Part shown: piece by piece, positions 7,322 to 14,558 of the stretch
Position numbering within the stretch: the first letter of the stretch is position 1
Layout of the letters: every line of letters begins with the position of its first letter
Origin: Propionibacteriales bacterium
GTDB lineage: Bacteria; Actinomycetota; Actinomycetes; Propionibacteriales; Nocardioidaceae
Direction of reading: 5' to 3'
DNA length: 64,000 bases
Assembly: GCA_026392465.1 (NCBI GenBank)
Contig: JAPLCA010000015.1
Coordinates: forward strand, 1-64,000
Notes under the pieces: model-generated
The model's database searches: none
Told to the model about the DNA's origin: nothing
Seen by the model: only the letters and a program-made list of their open reading frames with translations
Made by a program: the position numbers and the translations under genes

Positions 7322-8499
7322 CCGCCTCGCGTGCCGTCGTCGTCGGCGGCGGGCTGATCGGGCTGTCGATCGCGCGCGCCCTCACCGAACGCGGGCTCCG
7401 CGACGTCGTCGTGCTGGAGCGCGGGCTCCTCGCGAGCGGCGGCACCGGCAAGTCCAGCGGCATCGTGCGCGCCCACTACGGCGTGCCGTCCATCGCGGCG
7501 ATGGCCTGGCGCAGCCTGCCGGTCCTCGAGGCGCTCGGGGCCGAGGTCGGGTTCCGCCAGGTCGGCTACACGGTGGTCGTCGGCGAGGAGAACGCCGGAC
7601 CACTGAAGGACAACACGGCCATGCACCAGGGCCTCGGCATCGAGGTCGATCTCCTCGACCCCGACCAGGTCGCCGCGCTGTGGCCGATGATGAACGTCGA
7701 CGACGTGGTGCTCGGCGCCTACGAGCCGCGCGGCGGGTTCGCCGACGCCACCCAGCTGGCCCTGCACCACGGCCAGCGAGCCCGCGCCCACGGGGCGCGG
7801 GTGCGCCAGAACGCCCCGGTCGCGCGGATCGTCACGTCGGACAGCCGGGTCACGGGTGTCGAGCTGGCCGACGGCGAGCTCGTGGGGGCCGACCTGGTCG
7901 TCGTCGCGGCGGGCTGGTGGTCCGCCCGGCTCCTCGCCGACCTCGGCGTGCACTTCCCGGTCGAGGCGTACCGCTCGGAGCTGCTCGTCGTCGACACCGG
8001 CGAGCCGCTGCCCGACCTGCCCGTCGTCTCGGACCTCGTGAGCCTGCAGTACTGCCGGCTCGAGGGGTCCGGGCAGTTCCTCGTCGGCACCAGTGACCAC
8101 GCCGACTTCGGCCACCAGCTCGTCGACCCCGACCACTACTCCAACATCGCGAGCGAGGCCACCCTCGAGGCGTACGCCGAGAAGCTGCTCCACCGGTTCC
8201 CCGGCTTCCCCGACCCGTCGGTCACCCACACGTACGCGGGCGTCTACGACGTCCCGCCGGACTGGAACCCGGTCATCGGCCCGGTCGGGGACGTCGACGG
8301 CCTCGTGCTCGCCGCTGGCTTTGCGGGGCACGGCTTCAAGATCAGCCCCGCGGTGGGCGACCTCGTCGCCGACCTCGTGCTCGAGGGCGACAGCACCGAC
8401 CCCGACGTGCCCGCGTCGGACTTCCGGCTGTCGCGCTTCGCGGAGGGCGACCTCCTGACCAGCCTGCACCCCTACGTCGGTGCGGGGGAGATGCGGTGA
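7318..8499 (+). CDS. FAD-dependent oxidoreductase, sarcosine-oxidase beta / MgdA-like
   Basis: A 393-residue DAO-family flavoenzyme. The dinucleotide-binding VVVGGGLIGLSIA is at the N-terminus and SSGIVRAHYG follows at about residue 48, as in sarcosine oxidase beta subunits and N-methylglutamate dehydrogenase MgdA. The C-terminal part has VIGPVGDVDGLVLAAGFAGHGFKISPAVG, the second FAD-binding strand. It probably oxidises the N-substituted glutamate back to glutamate plus an aldehyde. The delta, alpha and gamma partners of the usual heterotetramer are not next to it. It starts at a GTG overlapping the mgsC stop and ends in the same GTGA overlap with the next gene. Confidence 0.85.
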   Translation: MTASRAVVVGGGLIGLSIARALTERGLRDVVVLERGLLASGGTGKSSGIVRAHYGVPSIAAMAWRSLPVLEALGAEVGFRQVGYTVVVGEENAGPLKDNTAMHQGLGIEVDLLDPDQVAALWPMMNVDDVVLGAYEPRGGFADATQLALHHGQRARAHGARVRQNAPVARIVTSDSRVTGVELADGELVGADLVVVAAGWWSARLLADLGVHFPVEAYRSELLVVDTGEPLPDLPVVSDLVSLQYCRLEGSGQFLVGTSDHADFGHQLVDPDHYSNIASEATLEAYAEKLLHRFPGFPDPSVTHTYAGVYDVPPDWNPVIGPVGDVDGLVLAAGFAGHGFKISPAVGDLVADLVLEGDSTDPDVPASDFRLSRFAEGDLLTSLHPYVGAGEMR

Positions 8500-9761
8500 C
8501 CGGCTCCGCCCCGTCGCCGCTGCGGTCACGTCCGCCGGCCACCGTCGCGTCGCTCCTGGCCGACGTGCGCGACGTCGGTCGGGACCCGCGACGCGGCGGC
8601 TACTCGCGGTTCGCGTACGAGGCCGCCGAGCTCGAGCTGCGCACCTGGTTCGAGGCCGAGGCGCGGCGACGCTCGCTTGACGTCGTCACCGACCGCAACG
8701 GCATCCTCTGGGCGTGGCGCGCCGCGCCGGACGGGTCGCTCGACGACGCCGTCGTGACCGGCAGCCACCTCGACTCCGTGCCCGGCGGCGGGGAGTTCGA
8801 CGGACCGCTCGGGGTCGCGTCGGCGTTCGCGGCGCTGGACCTCCTCGACGCCCGGGGCGTCCGCGGTGACCGCCCGCTGGCGGTCGTCGCGTTCCCGGAG
8901 GAGGAGGGTGGCCGCTTCGGGCGCGCCTGCCTCGGCTCACAGCTGATGACGGGCGAGCAGGAACCCGACCGGGTGCTTGGCCTGGTGGACGCCGACGGCA
9001 CGTCGCTCGCGGACGCGCTCACCCGTGCCGGTCTCGACCCCGTGCACCTCGGCCGCGACGAGGAGGCGCTGCGCCGCATCGGCGTCTTCGTCGAGCTGCA
9101 CGTCGAGCAGGGTCGCGGTCTCGTCGACCTCGACCAGCCGGTCGCCGTCGCCTCCTCGATCCTCGGGCACGGCCGCTGGCGCCTGACCGTCATGGGGGAG
9201 GGGAACCACGCGGGCGCGACGCTCATGGCCGACCGGCGCGACCCGATGGTCGCCGCCGCCCAGGTCGTCGTCGCGGTCCGCGACCTGGCCCGCAGCCGCC
9301 CCGACGCGCGGGCGACGGTCGGACGCCTCCAGCCCGTCCCGGGCGGCACGAACGTCATCGCGTCGCGCGTCGACCTGTGGCTCGACGTGCGGCACCCCGA
9401 CGACGACGTCACGCGCGCGCTCGTCGCGCAGGTCCTCGAGGAGGCGCACGCCGTGTGCGCGGCCGAGGGCTGCACCGTGGAGCTCGTCGAGGAGTCCTAC
9501 AGCGGGCAGGTCCGCTTCGACGCCGGCCTGCGCGACCGCCTCTGCCACGTGCTGCCCGACGCGCCGGTGCTGGCGACGGGTGCAGGGCACGACGCCGGCG
9601 TCCTCGCGGCACACGTCCCGTCGGCGATGCTCTTCACGCGCAACCCCACGGGGGTGTCCCACTCGCCGGAGGAGCACGTCGACGACGCGGACGCCGAGGC
9701 GGGTGCGGCCGCCCTCGCCGCCGTGCTGCAGGACCTGCTGGCACCGCGGGGGCACCGCTAG
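8496..9761 (+). CDS. M20-family amidase, N-carbamoylase/allantoate amidohydrolase type
   Basis: A 421-residue dinuclear zinc hydrolase of the HyuC/AllC/AtzC-like branch. Metal and catalytic motifs: TGSHLDSVPGGGEFDGPLG (about 90-108), the EEEGGRFG acid, ELHVEQGR, the dimerisation lid with NVIASRVDLWLDVRHPD, and GAGHDAGVLA. It would cleave a carbamoyl or other N-acyl group from an amino acid. Translation is coupled to the flavoenzyme by GTGA. Its place in an amine pathway is unexplained: it may feed a second substrate such as a carbamoylated or N-acyl amino acid. Confidence 0.85.
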   Translation: MTGSAPSPLRSRPPATVASLLADVRDVGRDPRRGGYSRFAYEAAELELRTWFEAEARRRSLDVVTDRNGILWAWRAAPDGSLDDAVVTGSHLDSVPGGGEFDGPLGVASAFAALDLLDARGVRGDRPLAVVAFPEEEGGRFGRACLGSQLMTGEQEPDRVLGLVDADGTSLADALTRAGLDPVHLGRDEEALRRIGVFVELHVEQGRGLVDLDQPVAVASSILGHGRWRLTVMGEGNHAGATLMADRRDPMVAAAQVVVAVRDLARSRPDARATVGRLQPVPGGTNVIASRVDLWLDVRHPDDDVTRALVAQVLEEAHAVCAAEGCTVELVEESYSGQVRFDAGLRDRLCHVLPDAPVLATGAGHDAGVLAAHVPSAMLFTRNPTGVSHSPEEHVDDADAEAGAAALAAVLQDLLAPRGHR

Positions 9762-9771
9762 GATCGCCCGC

Positions 9772-10422
9772 ATGACCGACGACGCGCCGCTGCTGCGCAA
9801 CGCCGCCGGCAGCGCCCGCGACCGCGACCCGGCGGAGCCGGTGGAGGCGATGGCGCTCGAGCAGGCCATCGCGGTCAACGTCCGGCACCACCGCACCGCG
9901 GCAGGGCTGTCGGTCGCCGACATGGCGCAGCGGCTCGGGCTGTCCAAGGCGATGCTGTCGAAGATCGAGAACGCGCAGACGTCGTGCAGCCTCGCCACGC
10001 TGCAACGCCTGGCGACCGGGCTCGACGTGCCGGTCACCTCCCTCGTGCGGGGCGCCGACGAGGAGCGTCAGGCCGTGTTCACGCCGGCGGGGCAGGGTCC
10101 GCGCATCGCCCGGCACGGCACCAAGGAGGGGCACGAGTACGAGCTGCTCGGCGCCCTCCGCGGTCAGCACAAGCGGCTGGAGTCGCTCATGGTGACGCTG
10201 ACCGAGGACAGCCAGACGTACCCGCTCTTCCAGCACCCGGGCACCGAGTTCCTGCACGTCCTCGAGGGCCGCATGGTCTACGGCCACGGCCGCGAAACCT
10301 ACGAGCTGGGCCCGGGCGACTCGCTGCAGCTCGACGGCGAGGGCGCCCACGGCCCGGTCGAGCTCAAGGAGCTGCCCATCCGCTTCCTCTCGGTGATCGC
10401 CTTCCCCGACGCCAGCGTCTGA
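9772..10422 (+). CDS. XRE-family regulator with C-terminal cupin
   Basis: A 216-residue regulator with a HTH_3 domain at residues 30-90 (LSVADMAQRLGLSKAMLSKIENAQ) and a cupin_2 barrel at 135-210 (PGTEFLHVLEGRMVYGHG). This class (PuuR/SutR-like) senses a small metabolite and usually sits with the operon it controls. It has its own promoter: TAGGAT at 9759-9764 overlaps the stop codon of the amidase gene and lies seven bases before the ATG, so its mRNA is probably leaderless. I infer that it binds the palindrome at 2899-2917. Confidence 0.88.
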   Translation: MTDDAPLLRNAAGSARDRDPAEPVEAMALEQAIAVNVRHHRTAAGLSVADMAQRLGLSKAMLSKIENAQTSCSLATLQRLATGLDVPVTSLVRGADEERQAVFTPAGQGPRIARHGTKEGHEYELLGALRGQHKRLESLMVTLTEDSQTYPLFQHPGTEFLHVLEGRMVYGHGRETYELGPGDSLQLDGEGAHGPVELKELPIRFLSVIAFPDASV

Positions 10423-10445
10423 AAGCAGGCCGCCGGGACGGGCTC

Positions 10446-10529
10446 GTTTGCCTGGGGCCCCACGCAAACCGGCTCGCCCCCACGCAACCGTGCGCCGGAG
10501 CCGCGCGCTTGCGTGGGGCCCCACGTCAA
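10446..10529. terminator. Two GGGGCCCC-cored palindromes between convergent genes
   Basis: GTTTGC-n2-GGGGCCCC-n2-GCAAAC (10446-10469) is palindromic at 22 of 24 positions. A related palindrome with core CGTGGGGCCCCACG lies at 10509-10529, and between them is a half-like CCCCCACGCAAC. They sit between the stop of the XRE gene and the stop of the oppositely oriented NlpC gene, so a bidirectional terminator is the simplest reading. No T-tract is present. Confidence 0.5.
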
Positions 10530-10609
10530 CGCGCACAGGGGGCGGGGACGCGAACGGGCCGGCGGCGTCGAGGACGCTCGCCGGCCCGTCACGGGTACCG
10601 CAGGGCGGG

Positions 10610-11062
10610 TCAGCCCATGCGGCGGACCTTGTAGGAGCTGCTCCAGATCCGCTCGCGCTTGACCGACTGGCCGGTGCGCGGCGAGTGCCAGATCGTGTTG
10701 TCGCCGGCGTAGATGCCGACGTGGTAGGCGCCGTTGCCGCCGTAGAAGACGATCAGGTCGCCCACGCGCTTGCGGTACTTGGAGATCTTGATGCCCTGCT
10801 TCGCCTGCTGGCCGGCGGTGCGGCCGAGCGTGGTGACGTGGGCCTTGCGGAAGACGTAGCGGGTGTAGCCCGTGCAGTCGAAGCCCGAGCGCGAGGTGCC
10901 GCCCCACTTGTAGGGCGTGCCCCGGAGGGACTTCGCGATCTTCATGACCTTCTTGTTCTCCTGCGGCGTGAGCGCGGAGGCGCTGCCGGCAGCGAGCGTG
11001 GTGCCGAAGGAGAGGGACAGCAGGAGCATGGCGACGCCGAGGGCGCGCGTGACGTGACGCAT
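10610..11062 (-). CDS. Secreted NlpC/P60 peptidoglycan endopeptidase
   Basis: A 150-residue cell-wall hydrolase consisting of a signal peptide (residues 1-30, cleavage near ASA) and one NlpC/P60 domain. The catalytic Cys is in SGFDCTGYTRYVF (about residue 63), the His in NGAYHVGIYAG (about 114) and the third polar residue in TIWHSP. Enzymes of this type cut the D-Glu/diaminopimelate bond of stem peptides. It has no wall-binding domain. It has an unusually long structured leader upstream (11146-11243). Confidence 0.92.
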   Translation of the reverse strand: MRHVTRALGVAMLLLSLSFGTTLAAGSASALTPQENKKVMKIAKSLRGTPYKWGGTSRSGFDCTGYTRYVFRKAHVTTLGRTAGQQAKQGIKISKYRKRVGDLIVFYGGNGAYHVGIYAGDNTIWHSPRTGQSVKRERIWSSSYKVRRMG

Positions 11063-11145
11063 CTGGTTCCTTCACGACGCTTGCGGAACGTGACCTGTCG
11101 GGCTCGTGCTGGAAGGTGCACGCCACACGTGGTGGTAAGCCCCGA

Positions 11146-11243
11146 GCGCCTCGTGTCGAGGCGCGGACTGCTCGGCGGTCCCGCTCCACCCTGGATGTGT
11201 CTAGCGGATCGCACGGGCGAGGGTGGACTCAGCGCACCCGTGC
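11146..11243 (-). promoter_or_regulatory. Structured leader upstream of the NlpC/P60 gene, possible cis-regulatory RNA
   Basis: In the RNA of this strand, GCACGGG (11243-11237) can pair with CCCGTGC (11217-11211), and TCCACCCT (11227-11220) with AGGGTGGA (11192-11185). The two stems interleave, giving a pseudoknot or two exclusive folds. A strong GCGCCTCG/CGAGGCGC hairpin with a three-base loop follows (11146-11164), about 83 bases before the start codon. Peptidoglycan hydrolases of actinobacteria are often under riboswitches, but the conserved ydaO (c-di-AMP) segments are absent. The rest of 11063-11517 shows nothing else I can name. Confidence 0.4.
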
Positions 11244-11517
11244 GCGGGCCTCCCTTGTCTGAGGCCTCGGCGAGCATAGGTGGTCGTCAGGCAGGTCGGG
11301 GCGCGAATGACCGTTCCGGTGTCCTTGGAGGAACCTCCAGGAACCCCGTCCTGCCCTGCCGTTGCAGGCGAGAACGGTCTGGCGCCGGACCCGGTCCCGT
11401 GGCGTCGGTGCGGCGAAGGTCACGGCGTGCGACGGGCCCGGGGGTGGCGACACCGGTACTTCGGACCCGCTCTCGTGAAAGAATCGACGTGTTCCGTCGT
11501 ACCGTCCAGGGGCCAGC

Positions 11518-12732
11518 ATGCTCGACGTCGTCTCGTTGCGCGTCTCCTTCGCCGTCGTGGCGGTCACGCTGCTCGCGCTGTTCTACTTCGTGGCGTACCG
11601 CTCGACCCGGTCCGCCTACGCCGGCTGGTGGTGCGTGGCCCTCGGCGCGTTCCTCGCGGGCTCCGGCGCCTACCTCCTCGACGGCACGTCGCAGCAGTGG
11701 TGGGGCAACCCGCTCGGCAACGTCTGCATCGTGGGCGGTGCGGCCTCCGTCTGGGCCGGTGCGCGCGCCGTCAGCGGGCTGCGCGTCAGCTGGCTGCTCG
11801 TCGGTGCGTCGCTGGCGGCGCTGCTGGCCGCGTCGGCGCTGGACCACCCGGGCCGCAACGACTGGTCGGGCGGCCCGTTCTTCCTCGGCCTCATGACCAT
11901 CTACCTGGCACTGGCGGCGTCGGAGCTGCACCGTGCCTGGAGACGGCTGCCCGTCCCCGGGCCGCGGGCCCGCGTCTACCGACCGATCCTGCGCTCGCTC
12001 ACCCTCATGTGCACCGGCGTCGCGCTCTTCTACCTGGCGCGCTTCGTCGCGTTCCTCGCGGTCGGCCAGGACGGGCGTCTGTTCGACGTGTTCCTGGGCA
12101 GCCAGGTCACGACCCTCGTCACCACGGTCATGCTGGCGACGGTGTCGTTCAGCATGACGGCGCTCAGCTACGCCGACGACACGATCGACCTGCGGGCGCG
12201 CGCCACCCGCGACGGCCTGACCGGTCTGCTCAACCGGGACGAGCTGATGCAGCAGCTGGCGCAGCGCTGGCGCGCGCACCGCCGGCGCGCCGTGCACGGT
12301 GTCGTCGTGATGGCCGACCTCGACCACTTCAAGCGGGTCAACGACGTGCACGGGCACGCGGCCGGCGACTTCGCGCTGCAGATGTTCGCCGCCGCCTGCC
12401 GGTCGGCGCTCGGGCCGGGAGACCTCGCCGGCCGCGTCGGGGGCGAGGAGTTCGTGCTCTTCCTCGACCAGGCCGACCTCGACGAGGCGCGCGCCGCGGT
12501 GGACCAGGTCGGGGCCACGCTGCAGCGCGGGACGCTGCCGGACGGCACCGTCCTGCCGACGGTCAGCTACGGGCTGACCGTCGCCCGCCGGGGCGACGAC
12601 CCCGACGTGGCGATCGGCCGCGCCGACCGTGCCCTCTACGTCGCCAAGAGCGAGGGACGCGACCGGGTGGCCGTGGCCGACGGCGACGAGGTGACCCCCG
12701 ACGGCCCGAGACCGCCTACCATCGCCCCATGA
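11518..12732 (+). CDS. Membrane diguanylate cyclase (GGDEF)
   Basis: A 404-residue protein that makes c-di-GMP from two GTP. Residues 1-215 hold about six or seven membrane segments. The GGDEF domain (about 225-390) has RDGLTGLLNRDEL, ADLDHFKRVNDVHGH and the active-site RVGGEEF, a functional GGEEF variant. The product-inhibition site RxxD before the active loop reads GPGD, so feedback inhibition through the I-site is probably lost. The ATG follows CCAGGGG. Its last bases overlap the next start as ATGA. Confidence 0.9.
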   Translation: MLDVVSLRVSFAVVAVTLLALFYFVAYRSTRSAYAGWWCVALGAFLAGSGAYLLDGTSQQWWGNPLGNVCIVGGAASVWAGARAVSGLRVSWLLVGASLAALLAASALDHPGRNDWSGGPFFLGLMTIYLALAASELHRAWRRLPVPGPRARVYRPILRSLTLMCTGVALFYLARFVAFLAVGQDGRLFDVFLGSQVTTLVTTVMLATVSFSMTALSYADDTIDLRARATRDGLTGLLNRDELMQQLAQRWRAHRRRAVHGVVVMADLDHFKRVNDVHGHAAGDFALQMFAAACRSALGPGDLAGRVGGEEFVLFLDQADLDEARAAVDQVGATLQRGTLPDGTVLPTVSYGLTVARRGDDPDVAIGRADRALYVAKSEGRDRVAVADGDEVTPDGPRPPTIAP

Positions 12733-13067
12733 GCGACTGGCGTGCCGACCGGGTGCAGCAGGTGCGTGACCTCGTCCAGGCGGCCGCGCCCGACGCGGTC
12801 GAGGAGGTCAAGTGGCGCAAGCCGTCGAACCCCGACGGGGTGCCGACGTTCTCCTGCGACGGGCTGCTCTGCACCGTGGAGACCTACCAGGACAAGGTCA
12901 AGGTGACGTTCGCGCGGGGCGCGTCGCTCGACGACCCGAGCCACGTGTTCAACGCCAGCCTCGACGCGGGGACGCGCAGGGCGGTGGACCTGCGTCAGGA
13001 CGACACGCTCGACGCGGACGCGTTCACCGCGCTGGTGCGCGCGGCGGTGGCCCACAACCGCGCCTGA
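12729..13067 (+). CDS. DUF1801-type small protein
   Basis: A 112-residue protein. The pattern VEEVKWRKPSNPDGVPTFSCDGLLCTVETYQDKVKVTF fits the DUF1801 (YdhG-like) fold, whose members are small soluble proteins without an established reaction. It is translationally coupled to the diguanylate cyclase by an ATGA overlap, so the two are made together. No membrane segment or catalytic motif is visible. Confidence 0.75.
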   Translation: MSDWRADRVQQVRDLVQAAAPDAVEEVKWRKPSNPDGVPTFSCDGLLCTVETYQDKVKVTFARGASLDDPSHVFNASLDAGTRRAVDLRQDDTLDADAFTALVRAAVAHNRA

Positions 13068-13174
13068 CCGGCTCGGGGAGTGGCCTCGACGCCGCTCGTC
13101 CCTAGACTGGCCGACGTGGACCATCCTCCGAGTACCGGCCGCGACCTCCCCCCGTCCGTCGACGGGAGGTCGTG

Positions 13175-14524
13175 ATGGACACCGGCACCCTGCTCAACCT
13201 GGCGCTCGTCATGGTCTTCGTCCTCGTGGGCGGCGTGTTCGCGGCGACCGAGCTGGCCCTGGTGTCGCTGCGCGAGAGCCAGCTGGGCCAGATGGAGCGC
13301 AGCGGGTCGCGAGGCCGCAAGGTCGCCGAGCTGGCCCGCGACCCCAACACCTTCCTCGCCGCCGTCCAGATCGGCGTGACCGTGGCGGGCTTCCTGTCCG
13401 CCGCCTACGGCGCCTCGACCCTCGCCCCTGACGTCGCGCCGTCGCTCGAGGCGCTGGGCCTCAGTCCTGGGGCCGCCTCGAGCCTCGCCCTCGTCGGCAT
13501 GACGCTCCTGATCGCCTATCTGTCGCTCGTCTTCGGCGAGCTCGTGCCCAAGCGGTTCGCGCTGCAGAAGTCGGGCACGATCGCCCTGCTCGTGGCGCCG
13601 CCGCTGTCGCGCTTCGCGACGCTGATGCGCCCGGTCATCTGGCTGCTGTCGCTCTCGACGAACGTGGTGGTGCGGCTGCTCGGCGGCAACCCGCACGCGA
13701 CGAGCGAGGAGATGACCGAGGACGAGCTGCGCGACCTGGTGGGGGCGCACGAGAGCCTGGAGGAGGACGAGCGCCAGATCCTCCAGGACGTGTTCACCGC
13801 GACGGACCGGACCCTGCGCGAGGTGATGCGACCGCGGGGTGCCGTCGACTTCCTCGACGGCGGCATGAGCCTGGCGGAGGCCGCGGGTGCCGCTCTCGCC
13901 ATGCCCCACTCGCGCTACCCGGTGACCCGCCGCCGCTCCAGCGACGACGTCATCGGCTTCGTGCACGTGCGCGACCTGCTGGCGGTGCCGACCGACTCCG
14001 CTGCGGAGGTCGTGGCCGACATCGTGCGGGAGATCCCCGTGCTGCCGAGCACGAACCGGATCCTCCCGGCCATGGCGCAGATGCGCAGCGAGGGCGTGCA
14101 CATCGCGCTCGTCGTCGACGAGTACGGCGGGACCGACGGCATCGTCACCCTCGAGGACATCATCGAGGAGCTCGTGGGCGAGATCCGCGACGAGTACGAC
14201 CTGGCCGAGAAGGCCGAGCTGCTGCACTCGCCGGAGGGCGACGACCTCGACGCCGGCATGCACCTCGACGACCTCGAGGAGCTGACCGGCCTCGAGCTGC
14301 TGCACGAGTCGGGCCACTACTCGACGGTCGCGGGCCTGGTGCTCGAGAGGCTCGGCCACATCCCCCAAGTCGGGGAGACCGTCGACCTCGGCCCGTACCG
14401 GCTGACCGTCACCGCGGTCGACGGCCGCCGCATCGACCGGGTCACCCTCGTCCGACGGGCCGACGCGGAGTCCGAGCCGGACGGCGAGGGCGAGGAGACC
14501 GGGCGCGACGACCCCGAGCGCTGA
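13175..14524 (+). CDS. CNNM/HlyC-type membrane protein with CBS pair and CorC domain
   Basis: A 449-residue protein. The DUF21 membrane domain (about 1-200) has four hydrophobic segments and the LSLVFGELVPKRFAL motif. Then comes a CBS pair (about 205-340, with HIALVVDEYGGTDGIVTLEDIIEELVGEI) and a C-terminal CorC_HlyC transport-associated domain (355-430). Relatives are linked to magnesium or cobalt efflux; haemolysin is a misleading old name. GGGAGGT stands before the ATG at 13175; a GTG one codon earlier is possible. A -10-like TAGACT at 13102-13107 gives a leader of about 60 bases. Confidence 0.88.
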   Translation: MDTGTLLNLALVMVFVLVGGVFAATELALVSLRESQLGQMERSGSRGRKVAELARDPNTFLAAVQIGVTVAGFLSAAYGASTLAPDVAPSLEALGLSPGAASSLALVGMTLLIAYLSLVFGELVPKRFALQKSGTIALLVAPPLSRFATLMRPVIWLLSLSTNVVVRLLGGNPHATSEEMTEDELRDLVGAHESLEEDERQILQDVFTATDRTLREVMRPRGAVDFLDGGMSLAEAAGAALAMPHSRYPVTRRRSSDDVIGFVHVRDLLAVPTDSAAEVVADIVREIPVLPSTNRILPAMAQMRSEGVHIALVVDEYGGTDGIVTLEDIIEELVGEIRDEYDLAEKAELLHSPEGDDLDAGMHLDDLEELTGLELLHESGHYSTVAGLVLERLGHIPQVGETVDLGPYRLTVTAVDGRRIDRVTLVRRADAESEPDGEGEETGRDDPER

Positions 14525-14558
14525 GGCCGCACCGTCCCGGCACCGTGTGGCGCCCGCG

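Noticed and set aside
11063..11243. A ydaO-type c-di-AMP riboswitch before the NlpC gene
   Set aside because: The conserved GGGGA..CC and CAGCTAACC segments are absent, so I only report the leader as structured.
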